From Bacillota bacterium (lineage in GTDB: Bacteria; Bacillota; Bacilli; Bacillales; Cytobacillaceae), in NCBI GenBank assembly GCA_023389895.1, contig JAEWDX010000134.1, positions 1 through 20,740 of the forward strand: 20,740 bases of DNA, written 5' to 3'. Shown one piece after another: positions 7,108 to 13,555 of this stretch. The number at the start of each line of letters is the position of its first letter. Position 1 is the first letter of the stretch. The notes beneath the pieces are model-generated. The model had not been told where the DNA came from and made no database searches. It worked only from the letters and a program-made list of their open reading frames with translations. The position numbers were made by a program, and so were the translations under genes.

Positions 7108-7159
7108 CCCGCATTAACGGGCTGTAACCTCCCACTGATGAAGTTTCACTTTATGAGTG
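7108..7159. repeat. Paired-hairpin palindromic element
   Basis: Two hairpins lie side by side in the gap between ylbE and the 131-aa gene. CCCG-CATTAA-CGGG is at 7108-7121. CACTGATGAAGT-TTC-ACTTTATGAGTG is at 7133-7159, with 11 of 12 positions pairing including one wobble. The wording (CCCGCATTAACGGGC, then a CACTGATGAAGTTTCACTTT block) reminds me of a dispersed intergenic palindrome I have seen in other Bacillaceae genomes. That resemblance is from memory and only one copy is in this window. Confidence 0.4.
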
Positions 7160-7160
7160 A

Positions 7161-7206
7161 GCAAATAAATGAGCCTTCTCATTAATGAGAAAGCTCATTT
7201 ATTTGC
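7161..7206. terminator. Long AT-rich inverted repeat at the ylbE 3' end
   Basis: Fourteen-base arms GCAAATAAATGAGC and GCTCATTTATTTGC (7161-7174, 7193-7206) are perfect inverted copies. They enclose a second perfect arm pair TTCTCATT/AATGAGAA, so almost the whole 46 bases fold on themselves. It overlaps the last codons and stop of ylbE. It probably terminates the ylbD-ylbE transcript, with an A/T-rich outer stem instead of a free T tract. Confidence 0.6.
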
Positions 7207-7441
7207 TTGTATTATTCAAAGCTTGAAACATCCCCATCATCATTGAGGCCATTTGTACGCCATTTGTAAACTTTTCAACCTTATGTGGGATTGTATTTTT
7301 ATAATAGTGTAAGGAGGCAATTTCTAATGATTGAATTTGAGTTGGATTTCGAGATAGACTGCGATACCATTGGGGCTGCTCTCTAATAAAACTTTGTAAT
7401 TCTTTATTTTGCTCAATGTATTGACTTATTTCTTTTCTCAT
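7199..7441 (-). CDS. ylbE: YlbE-like protein
   Basis: This 80-aa soluble protein of unknown function belongs to the YlbE-like family. MRKEISQYIEQNKELQSFIR, the W-Y-R stretch QPQWYRSLSRNP, and IASLHYYKNTIPHKVEKFTN with VQMASMMMGMFQ match the B. subtilis protein along its whole length. The ATG has GAGGAG 9 bases upstream. It starts 16 bases after ylbD and is probably co-transcribed with it, which would put it under the sigma-K-type promoter described before ylbD. The 3' end lies inside a long inverted repeat. Confidence 0.92.
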   Translation of the reverse strand: MRKEISQYIEQNKELQSFIREQPQWYRSLSRNPTQIQSLEIASLHYYKNTIPHKVEKFTNGVQMASMMMGMFQALNNTSK

Positions 7442-7457
7442 TTGTCAAAACTCCTCA

Positions 7458-7862
7458 CTAATCTTTGTTAAAGCTAAACAAATTCTTTAGCTTTTCTCCG
7501 CTGTCTGTTGGAACATTAATTTGACCTCCACCTTGAAACTGAGACAGGACCCCTTGAACGGATGCTAATGTCTTACTTAAATTATGAATATATCCTTGTA
7601 CTTGATTCGGATCCATTTTTTTTAGTGAACCTACTATGTTTGACATCCACTCTGAATTAGATTCTTTAGCATCGGATTGATCTTCTTTCTTTTCAGCCCG
7701 ATAAGGATCCCATTTTGAATCTTCTTCTCCAAGTAGAAACCAGTCTTCATATAATTCCTGTAAGGTGGTATTTCCGGAGCGTACCTCTTTTGTTAGTGAT
7801 GGATTGGCTTTAACAAACTCTTTAAATTTCTCAACTGAAGGATGAAGCTTTTTATCGGACAT
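7458..7862 (-). CDS. ylbD: YlbD, putative spore coat protein
   Basis: This is a 134-aa hydrophilic protein of the YlbD coat family. The N-terminal half (HPSVEKFKEFVKANPSLTKE, then LQELYEDWFLLGEED and WDPYR) carries the family signature. The C-terminal half has a helical segment (SNIVGSLKKMDPNQVQGYIH) and a Gln/Gly-rich stretch LSQFQGGGQINVP. Family knowledge places it in the mother cell and spore coat. GAGGTGA lies 7 bases before the ATG. An AC-N16-CATAAACTA promoter of the sigma-K type sits 37-63 bases upstream, in agreement with late mother-cell expression. ylbE follows in the same unit. Confidence 0.92.
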   Translation of the reverse strand: MSDKKLHPSVEKFKEFVKANPSLTKEVRSGNTTLQELYEDWFLLGEEDSKWDPYRAEKKEDQSDAKESNSEWMSNIVGSLKKMDPNQVQGYIHNLSKTLASVQGVLSQFQGGGQINVPTDSGEKLKNLFSFNKD

Positions 7863-7898
7863 CTTTCATTCACCTCTTCTACCTCCACATGCCTATAT

Positions 7899-7925
7899 TA
7901 GTTTATGAAAAAATAATGAAAAGGT
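7899..7925 (-). promoter_or_regulatory. Sigma-K-type promoter before ylbD
   Basis: On the minus strand AC (7925-7924), a 16-base spacer and CATAAACTA (7907-7899) fit the B. subtilis sigma-K pattern AC-N16-CATANNNTA exactly. The expected transcript start would be near 7892, about 30 bases before the ylbD ATG. A coat gene is a typical sigma-K target. Confidence 0.6.
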
Positions 7926-7948
7926 GAAATCCAATTAATAAAAAGTTC

Positions 7949-9013
7949 CTATTCTTGCCACTTGCCGATAAAATTTTGCGTATAATGCTTTTTATATACC
8001 CCCACACCTAAATGAGTGAATTCTTCATTTAATAAACTTTCACGGTGCCCCTTACTATTTAGCCAGCCTTCGATGACAGCAGGCGCATCAAGATAATTCG
8101 CAGCAATATTCTCACCCGCAATTTGATAAATGACTTCATTTGCCTCTAATCGGTCTTTTAATTCTCCACTCTTCTCAGATATATGCGAAAACTGATCACT
8201 TTCATACATATCTTTACTATGTGAGAAAGCTACCTCCGCCAATTCATCGTCCCATTCAAGTGGTTTAATCCCAAAACGAACACGGATGACGTTCGTTAAA
8301 TCAAAAATTTGCCGAGCTTTCCCGTTATCCACTTCTTCTTCATCCGATTCTAATAATCCATCCGCCTCTAAAAGCTCACCTCGATATACCATTTCATATG
8401 GGTGCTGCTTAATGAGAACTGCTTTGTCTAATAGTCTTATACTTGATAATGTTCCTGTGAATTTATCAATATAAAGCTGGGCAAAATAATCACCAAGAAC
8501 AATCAATGGACGACTATTAAGATCATCTTCAGATAATTCAAACCGATAAGATCCATCTTCATAATCAATGCTAATATTCGTTTCAACTTGAGTTGATGTA
8601 TATATTTCCGTAATCGATTGACCAATTTTAAATGGCGGCACATCTGCCTTTGATCCAGAAGCAAAGATTGTCACTACTTTATTATCTGCGACACCGATTT
8701 GAATATAGTCTTCATAGCTTCTAGGATATACCCACCAATCATAATCATAAAATGATGAGTTAATTCTCACAGGTTCGCCAAGTTTATTAATTAGCTCTTT
8801 ACTAGACTTTCCCATCAAACTAGCTAGCCCCTCATTCGGTAAAGTTGTTTTTGGAGATTCTTCTTTAATTTCCTCCAACTCTTTTACTACTTTTGGCTGA
8901 TGACTATTTTTATTCACCAATACTTCTCTATTTTCATTTGTTGCAATATTAAAAACAAATCCGACCAATATTAGAGCAGAAATAACGATTAAAGTCCGAA
9001 TAAGTATACGCAG
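7949..9013 (-). CDS. ylbC: YlbC, membrane-anchored CAP/SCP-domain protein, probable CTG start
   Basis: This protein of about 354 aa has an N-terminal anchor (residues 3-24, LIRTLIVISALILVGFVFNI), a linker, and a CAP-associated N-terminal domain (about 62-205). The C-terminal CAP/SCP-PR1 domain is about 235-350 and keeps the usual cleft residues His265 (AFSHSKDM), His277 (FSHIS), Glu301 (AGENIA) and His323 (GHRESLLN). Function is unknown; extracytoplasmic. The first standard start in frame, TTG at 8968, would cut off half the membrane segment and has no ribosome binding site. An in-frame TAA blocks the frame at about 9031. AGAGGGGG (9028-9021) lies 7 bases before CTG 9013-9011, and 4 bases before an ATT at 9016. 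CTG is therefore my choice. A promoter with an extended -10 lies upstream. Confidence 0.88.
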   Translation of the reverse strand: MRILIRTLIVISALILVGFVFNIATNENREVLVNKNSHQPKVVKELEEIKEESPKTTLPNEGLASLMGKSSKELINKLGEPVRINSSFYDYDWWVYPRSYEDYIQIGVADNKVVTIFASGSKADVPPFKIGQSITEIYTSTQVETNISIDYEDGSYRFELSEDDLNSRPLIVLGDYFAQLYIDKFTGTLSSIRLLDKAVLIKQHPYEMVYRGELLEADGLLESDEEEVDNGKARQIFDLTNVIRVRFGIKPLEWDDELAEVAFSHSKDMYESDQFSHISEKSGELKDRLEANEVIYQIAGENIAANYLDAPAVIEGWLNSKGHRESLLNEEFTHLGVGVYKKHYTQNFIGKWQE

Positions 9014-9072
9014 AATATTTCCCCCTCTTTAACTATAGTTTCTACTATTTTTATGATTGCTTTCTATAAAAT

Positions 9073-9081
9073 AGTATAACA
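9073..9081 (-). promoter_or_regulatory. Extended -10 promoter for ylbC
   Basis: TGTTATACT on the minus strand is an extended -10 (TG-N-TATACT). No good -35 is seen at the normal distance, which extended -10 promoters tolerate. It lies behind the ylbB terminator and about 60 bases before the ylbC start. An imperfect ACTATTTTA/TAAAAATAGT inverted repeat follows in the leader. Confidence 0.4.
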
Positions 9082-9130
9082 TCATAAAGTTTCTTTTTAA
9101 TAGAAGGGGCTGAAAATTCTAAAATTTTTT

Positions 9131-9156
9131 CAAAAAAAGAACACCTTAAAGGTGTC
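9131..9156 (-). terminator. Intrinsic terminator after ylbB
   Basis: On the minus strand ACACC and GGTGT (extended to ACACCTT/AAGGTGT around one T) form a short stem, followed by TCTTTTTTTG. It sits 5 bases after the ylbB stop codon. Confidence 0.75.
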
Positions 9157-9160
9157 TTCC

Positions 9161-9592
9161 TTAATGATGAGGTTGGATATTCATTCCGGAAATTTCTGTT
9201 AGTGCATCTCCAGCCTGTTCATCGGTTAAATGGTGACTGGCAAAATCCCCCAACGAAACAATTCCAACTAATTTACTACCTTCAACTACAGGTAATCTGC
9301 GGATTTGGTGTTCGGACATGAGATTCACAGCCTCCTCTGAACTTGTGTCAGGCTCGATCGTTATTAACTCATGGCTCATAATATCTTCAACCTTTGATGA
9401 AGGAGGTTTTTTCTCAGCAATGCAGCGCATCACGATGTCTCGATCTGTAATCATCCCAACTAATTTATCATCATCGACAATTGGAATCGCTCCTACATTT
9501 AACTCCTTCATCTTAACTGCCACTTCGTATACATTATCTAATAATGAACAGCTTTCAACATTCTTGGTCATAATTTCATGAATCGTTTCCAC
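9161..9592 (-). CDS. ylbB: YlbB, tandem CBS-domain protein
   Basis: This protein of about 143 aa consists of two CBS domains. The first starts at IHEIMTKNVESC and contains VGAIPIVDDDKLVGMITDRDI. The second starts at VEDIMSHELITIEPDT and contains IRRLPVVEGSKLVGIVSLGD. Such a pair forms a Bateman module that usually binds adenine nucleotides; no effector domain is attached, so its role is unknown. The frame opens with TTG at 9607 and ATG at 9598, but GGGAGGG overlaps these codons. The GTG at 9592-9590 lies 7 bases after GGAGG, so it is the likely start. It follows the LysM-CAP gene by 16 bases, so the two are probably one transcript ending at the terminator behind ylbB. Confidence 0.9.
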   Translation of the reverse strand: METIHEIMTKNVESCSLLDNVYEVAVKMKELNVGAIPIVDDDKLVGMITDRDIVMRCIAEKKPPSSKVEDIMSHELITIEPDTSSEEAVNLMSEHQIRRLPVVEGSKLVGIVSLGDFASHHLTDEQAGDALTEISGMNIQPHH

Positions 9593-9608
9593 GATCATCC
9601 CTCCCAAT

Positions 9609-10238
9609 TTACTTTTTTATAACTAGAATCGTCCAATAATGTCCATGAATTCCTCCCTTATGATAGCCAATTCCGATATGTGTGGCTTGATCATTCAAAA
9701 TAATGGCACGATTCACACTTGAGCTTAACCATGACGAAACGAGCTCCTCTGATGAGCTATGACCAGCTCCGATGCATTCGTTTACAGTTTGAAAGGAAAT
9801 ACTTAATTCCTTTAACATTAAATTAGGCTTCCCGTATGTAGGAGAAATATGTGAAATATACCCTCTTTTCTTCATGTCCTTCACCTTTAAACGAGCAGCA
9901 TCTACTAATGATTGTTCTTCTGTTAACCGACTAAGTCCAGTTTCCGCTCGATACTTATTGATTAAATCAAAAAGTTTTTTTTCGGTTATATTCATCCTCT
10001 GCTTCTCAACCAACTTAAAGCTTTTACTAGGAATGATGATCATTTGCAGAGGATAAATTAAATTTGGATTTTGAATATGAGCATTGCTTTTTATTAATAA
10101 ATCAAGATCAATCTTATATTTCTCAGCAATTTCCCAAAGTGTATCTCCGCTTTTCACAGCGTGCTTGATTTCTGCTGATACATTCTCAACCATGAAAAAA
10201 AAGAAGCTAAAGCAAAGGATAGAAATGATTTTCTTCAT
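9609..10238 (-). CDS. Secreted LysM + CAP-domain protein (YkwD/SafA-like), degenerate CAP site
   Basis: This is a 209-aa secreted protein. Residues 1-22 form a signal peptide ending in VSA. A LysM peptidoglycan-binding domain follows (about 26-70, HAVKSGDTLWEIAEKYKIDL ... IYPLQMIIIP), then a CAP domain (about 86-209). The CAP domain keeps SHISPTYGKP (His130) and Glu154. However, the usual GENIA is NECIG, and the usual GHRxNILN is VNRAIILN, with Asn176 in place of the conserved His. A ligand-binding or structural role is more likely than the common cleft chemistry. The ATG at 10238 is chosen over a TTG or ATG further upstream (to 10322): AAGGGG lies 9 bases before it and the signal peptide starts there. 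A sigma-E-type promoter upstream suggests a sporulation role. It precedes ylbB by 16 bases. Confidence 0.88.
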   Translation of the reverse strand: MKKIISILCFSFFFFMVENVSAEIKHAVKSGDTLWEIAEKYKIDLDLLIKSNAHIQNPNLIYPLQMIIIPSKSFKLVEKQRMNITEKKLFDLINKYRAETGLSRLTEEQSLVDAARLKVKDMKKRGYISHISPTYGKPNLMLKELSISFQTVNECIGAGHSSSEELVSSWLSSSVNRAIILNDQATHIGIGYHKGGIHGHYWTILVIKK

Positions 10239-10306
10239 ATTTAAATAACCCCTTCCTTTTATCTTCTTTATCTTTTCCAAATCGGACAAAAATAGCGTTT
10301 CTTTTT

Positions 10307-10335
10307 TATGTATCCATTGCATATTATCAATATTT
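10307..10335 (-). promoter_or_regulatory. Possible sigma-E promoter before the LysM-CAP gene
   Basis: On the minus strand AAATATT (10335-10329), a 14-base spacer and GATACATA (10314-10307) match the B. subtilis sigma-E pattern KMATATT-N14/15-CATACAHT at 6 of 7 and 6 of 8 positions. The leader would be about 60 bases. In an AT-rich gap such a match can occur by chance. Confidence 0.4.
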
Positions 10336-10426
10336 CAACTATTATTAAATTTGAAGAAGCACTTGTTAAAATTTTAATTATTTGTAAATCATATTCATGG
10401 ATGAACTGTTTTAAGGAGGGGCAAAA

Positions 10427-10786
10427 ATGAAATTTGAAAATACTGGATTAGATAACAAGACAGCGGAATTGAAACGTCTCGATGATTTAATGCGCGCGAA
10501 TAAATTGGTTCGTGAGGGTCAATGGGACTATGAAAGAGTTACATACGATCGGAAATTCGATATAAAAGAAGGAATTTTTTACTTGCGTATTTTTGGGACT
10601 GCTATTGAAGGGGACGTTGGTGCGAATAAAGCAAGCATTAAACTTAAAACCCCTGTGCTTGGCAAATATTATTATCCACATGGAGTAGAATATGGTGAAG
10701 ATGAAAACTTCCCAAAATCACTTGTAAGTCAATGTGAAAAAATTCTAAGTGAAATTAGTAGTGAACTTGAAAAGTTTGCTAAATAA
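10427..10786 (+). CDS. ylbA: YlbA, YugN-like family protein
   Basis: This is a 119-aa soluble protein of the YugN-like family, function unknown. MKFENTGLDNKTAELKRLDD, REGQWDYERVTYDRKFDIKE and the well conserved TPVLGKYYYPHGVEYGEDE are as in B. subtilis YlbA. The ATG has AAGGAGGGG upstream. It is a single-gene unit: divergent from the LysM-CAP gene and closed by a strong terminator facing the convergent DUF420 gene. I see no clear sigma-A promoter in the 188-bp gap upstream. Confidence 0.88.
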   Translation: MKFENTGLDNKTAELKRLDDLMRANKLVREGQWDYERVTYDRKFDIKEGIFYLRIFGTAIEGDVGANKASIKLKTPVLGKYYYPHGVEYGEDENFPKSLVSQCEKILSEISSELEKFAK

Positions 10787-10788
10787 AT

Positions 10789-10826
10789 ATAAGAAAAGAC
10801 GCATAGTGACATGCGTCTTTTCTTAT
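10789..10826. terminator. Bidirectional terminator between ylbA and the DUF420 gene
   Basis: AAGAAAAGACGCAT and ATGCGTCTTTTCTT (10791-10804, 10811-10824) form a perfect 14-bp stem, extendable by two A-T pairs, with the 6-base loop AGTGAC. The A-rich and T-rich outer parts supply T tracts in both directions. Confidence 0.9.
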
Positions 10827-10837
10827 TAAAATTCCTT

Positions 10838-11305
10838 TTAAATTCCTAAAATCGCTTTAATAACGGATGTTGTTTCCCCACCATGATAGAAAACATAAAG
10901 TAAAAGATAAACAGCTACACCTGTTATCGCCGTAAAAAACCAGACAAAGCTCGTAACCGGACCGAGCTTACGATGCAACTTTAAATTGTCCTTATATCCC
11001 GAATAAAGACTGATAATACCTAAAACAGCACCTACTGTCGCCAAAGTAATATGGAAAATCAAAAAAATAGTATAATAGATTTTGATATTATCAGGCCCAC
11101 CAAAAGCAGTATTCCCAATAAACACTGTTCTACTTGCATAAATAATAAAAAATATCAGAGCAAAAATTCCAGCTAAAGTCATTGTTTTTTTATGTGCCTC
11201 CAGCTTTTTCTTGCTAATTTGCACCCAGCCAATCGCTACCATAATGGCACTTAAAACAATGAAAGTCGTACTTATTGTTGGTAATATCGGTAATGAATAA
11301 TCCAT
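10838..11305 (-). CDS. ctaM: DUF420 membrane protein, CtaM/YozB family (aa3 oxidase maturation)
   Basis: This 155-aa integral membrane protein has about five hydrophobic segments (near residues 5-29, 43-65, 76-100, 116-139) and the four histidines usual for DUF420: His38 (EAHKKTM), His85 (FHITLAT), His111 (LHRKLG) and His141 (FYHGGE). In Staphylococcus aureus the DUF420 protein CtaM is needed for a functional aa3-type menaquinol oxidase; B. subtilis YozB is the homolog. The position next to ctaG supports a role in caa3 oxidase assembly here, which is inference. AAGGAG lies 5 bases before the ATG. A TTGATT-17-TAAAAT promoter lies upstream, and a terminator separates it from ctaG, so it is probably its own unit. 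The symbol is given by homology. Confidence 0.88.
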   Translation of the reverse strand: MDYSLPILPTISTTFIVLSAIMVAIGWVQISKKKLEAHKKTMTLAGIFALIFFIIYASRTVFIGNTAFGGPDNIKIYYTIFLIFHITLATVGAVLGIISLYSGYKDNLKLHRKLGPVTSFVWFFTAITGVAVYLLLYVFYHGGETTSVIKAILGI

Positions 11306-11367
11306 ACGAGCTCCTTCTCTACTCTATTTCTACTAAAGAGCAGCTATTTAATCATACATATGTAATA

Positions 11368-11396
11368 ATTTTAGTAAACTATTGCCGTTTAATCAA
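11368..11396 (-). promoter_or_regulatory. Sigma-A promoter for the DUF420 gene
   Basis: On the minus strand TTGATT (11396-11391), a 17-base spacer and TAAAAT (11373-11368) give 4/6 and 5/6 matches at ideal spacing. Transcription would start near 11361, about 55 bases before the ATG. This is the main content of the 299-bp gap 11306-11604, besides the ctaG terminator-like repeat. Confidence 0.5.
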
Positions 11397-11502
11397 CAAA
11401 CAAAGAAGATTAAAGCTAAAGATTCATAAATTGTTCACTTTCCCTTTCAGAAAATGTGATCTTTTATGCAGAAATTCCAAATATCCTCATCACGTACAAA
11501 AC

Positions 11503-11597
11503 AAAAAAAGCTGTCACTAGAAAGTTCCAAATCCATTCTTTGTTAATAAAGATTTCACCAATATTAACTAATTCTAGGAACTAAATTGGACAGCTTT
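11503..11597 (-). terminator. Long-loop inverted repeat with T tract after ctaG
   Basis: On the minus strand AAAGCTGTC (11597-11589, read as the complement) pairs with GACAGCTTT (11515-11507) over 9 bp. An inner AGTTCC/GGAACT pair adds 6 bp. About 48 bases remain between the inner arms. The 3' arm runs into TTTTTTTGTTTTG, as in an intrinsic terminator, but the loop is far larger than normal. It begins 7 bases after the ctaG stop and probably ends the cta transcript. Confidence 0.5.
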
Positions 11598-11604
11598 AAT
11601 ACCA

Positions 11605-12507
11605 TTATTCATTGAGCTGTGGATCGAGTCTAATCTGCTTTTCAATTTCTGTTTCTTCTTGTTCTTTTCTATACCATGCAAAAAAGATTTTCGCCAATGC
11701 GACCCCATAAACAATTTCTTGAATCATCTTCATAATGATTCCTCCAAGCTGCTGGTCGTATAAAAGAGACATAGAACTGAACATTTCTGGACCGCTTAAA
11801 GATAAGCTTGAAAGTGTTGAAGCTGGAACACAAAGCTCTAACGACTTTGCCCATGCCTTCGGATCAGAGAAGGAGGCATAAAGTGGTACATCCGCAAAAA
11901 TGATTAATCCACATGCAGGTAAAAGCAATGCCCCACCAGCAAAAATATACCCTACCCTTTTCAAGCCACTAAATGACTGAAATTGATCAAGTTTATTTAT
12001 TAACGGCCACCAGAAAAAGAGCGAGGCAACAAACAAAATACTCGTATAAGCAGCATGTAAAAGAAAATCCGTTTTCACTAAATCAAATATAAGCGGAAGA
12101 TGATACATCGAGAAAATGCCATTAAATAATAGTAAGGCAATAAGCGGTTTCGTAAAAAAAGAAAATACATTTTTAAACACAGCTTTTTTTAATAAAGAGC
12201 GCCATATCCAAGGAGGAATACCAATTACTAGTAACTGAGGGATAATTAAGCAAAGCACAGCCATTTGCGTCATATGTGCATAAAACATTAGATGACCCAT
12301 CAGATCAAGTGGCGACCCTTTAATCACATACAGAAGAATTATTGAAATCAAAAAATAAATAGCTTGCTCCTTTGTTAGTGGTTCACTATTTGTAAATTTC
12401 TCACGATACTTTATCGTAATAAGAAAATAACCTACTACAATTAATAGGAGAAAAACGAAAAAATAAGGACTCCATAATGCTCGAAAACCAAAGATTTGTA
12501 ATGACAT
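11605..12507 (-). CDS. ctaG: Cytochrome c oxidase assembly factor CtaG
   Basis: This 300-aa polytopic membrane protein of the Caa3_CtaG family has seven or so hydrophobic segments. Characteristic stretches are SPLDLMGHLMFYAHMTQMAV (His-rich membrane face), LLVIGIPPWIWRSLL and GIFSMYHLPLIFD. In B. subtilis it is needed for active caa3 oxidase, by analogy for copper delivery to the oxidase. It is unrelated in sequence to the CtaG/Cox11 of proteobacteria. GAGGTGA lies 7 bases before the ATG. It is the last cta gene of the cluster. A 12-bp intrinsic terminator separates it from ctaF, so it should be expressed less than the structural genes, by read-through or a local promoter. A GCGCATGCGC palindrome lies in its leader (12527-12536). 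Confidence 0.95.
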   Translation of the reverse strand: MSLQIFGFRALWSPYFFVFLLLIVVGYFLITIKYREKFTNSEPLTKEQAIYFLISIILLYVIKGSPLDLMGHLMFYAHMTQMAVLCLIIPQLLVIGIPPWIWRSLLKKAVFKNVFSFFTKPLIALLLFNGIFSMYHLPLIFDLVKTDFLLHAAYTSILFVASLFFWWPLINKLDQFQSFSGLKRVGYIFAGGALLLPACGLIIFADVPLYASFSDPKAWAKSLELCVPASTLSSLSLSGPEMFSSMSLLYDQQLGGIIMKMIQEIVYGVALAKIFFAWYRKEQEETEIEKQIRLDPQLNE

Positions 12508-12545
12508 TGCATTTTCACCTCTAAAAGCGCATGCGCCTATTTAGT

Positions 12546-12576
12546 AAAAAGAAAATCGGCTTGTGCCGATTTTCTT
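12546..12576 (-). terminator. Intrinsic terminator between ctaF and ctaG
   Basis: AAGAAAATCGGC and GCCGATTTTCTT (12 bp, perfect) surround the 4-base loop TTGT. On the minus strand the stem is followed by TTTTAC, together with the U-rich end of the stem. It lies 6 bases after the ctaF stop, inside the cta cluster. Confidence 0.8.
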
Positions 12577-12582
12577 CATGCT

Positions 12583-12918
12583 TTACCACCAAATAATTGT
12601 CATATACGCTAAAATCGTTACAACCGCCATAAATATTGCTGAATACATAAATAACTTTGGGGCTTCATGTCCCTCATGACTCATATGCATAAAATAATAT
12701 AATTGGAAAATGACTTGCACACAAGCAAGGAGTAAAATAAACGGAACAATAAACCACCCTGTAAAATCCTTATAAGCGACTGCAATAAAAGCAGAAATTG
12801 TTAAGAAAATCATCAAAGAAAACGTAATGACCTGATGTTTCATTTCTTCAGCATTTTTTTTACGACGATATTCAATGTCCACCTGAGGAGTGCCTGAATT
12901 CAATTGTTCATTTACCAT
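12583..12918 (-). CDS. ctaF: Cytochrome c oxidase subunit IV (IVB), CtaF
   Basis: This 111-aa protein has three membrane segments (about residues 28-50, 55-78, 89-110). The conserved VQVIFQLYYFMHMSHEGHE links segments two and three and marks the bacterial subunit IV of caa3/aa3 oxidases. It is a small structural subunit without cofactors. The ATG lies 4 bases after the ctaE stop, so it is translationally coupled to ctaE. It is followed by a terminator, so it ends the main ctaCDEF transcript. Confidence 0.95.
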   Translation of the reverse strand: MVNEQLNSGTPQVDIEYRRKKNAEEMKHQVITFSLMIFLTISAFIAVAYKDFTGWFIVPFILLLACVQVIFQLYYFMHMSHEGHEAPKLFMYSAIFMAVVTILAYMTIIWW

Positions 12919-12922
12919 CAGT

Positions 12923-13555
12923 TTATCCCACCATTCCCATTAAATACACTACTGTAAAAATAAATACCCATACCACGTCAATAAAATGCCAGTAAAGGCT
13001 GGCAACATAATATTTCGGGGCATTGTATAAGCTTAATCCTCGCTTACTGTTGCGGATGATTAATGTCGTAATCCATAATAATCCAAAAGCGACATGCGCT
13101 CCATGGAATCCAACTAACGTATAAAATGCCGAACCGAATGCACTGCTCGTAAATGTGTGACCAAACTCGTGTACATAATGGTTAAACTCATAAATTTCTA
13201 ATCCTAGAAATGCTAAACCAAGAAGGACTGTAATCCCCATCCATAGCTGCATTTTTTTAAAGTTGAAATTCTTCATATGATACATAGCGTACACACTTGT
13301 CAATGAGCTTGTTAAAAGGATCATCGTCATGGCAAATACAAGCGGAATTTCAAAGAGATCCTTCGCTAAATGCATATCCGCTTTCGGAACAGAATCCTTC
13401 AATGCAAGATAAGTCGCGAAGAGAGAAGCGAAAAGAACTGTCTCTCCCCCTAAAAAGATCCAAAAGCCAACAAATTTATTTTTTGCCTCAAGGGTTTGTC
13501 GTTCAGGCGAAGCAGGCCATTTTTCAAGCGTCATTTTCTCTTCTGCATGCATCAT
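12923..13555 (-). CDS. ctaE: Cytochrome c oxidase subunit III, CtaE
   Basis: This 210-aa protein has five membrane segments, as in bacterial subunit III. KFVGFWIFLGGETVLFASLF and the signatures FYTLVGFHGAHVAFGL and SLYWHFIDVVWVFIFTVVYL are clear. Subunit III carries no redox centre; it binds lipid and stabilises subunit I. The ATG at 13555 overlaps the ctaD stop by four bases (ATGA), and AAGGGGG lies 7 bases upstream. A second ATG follows immediately and could also be used. Confidence 0.97.
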   Translation of the reverse strand: MMHAEEKMTLEKWPASPERQTLEAKNKFVGFWIFLGGETVLFASLFATYLALKDSVPKADMHLAKDLFEIPLVFAMTMILLTSSLTSVYAMYHMKNFNFKKMQLWMGITVLLGLAFLGLEIYEFNHYVHEFGHTFTSSAFGSAFYTLVGFHGAHVAFGLLWITTLIIRNSKRGLSLYNAPKYYVASLYWHFIDVVWVFIFTVVYLMGMVG

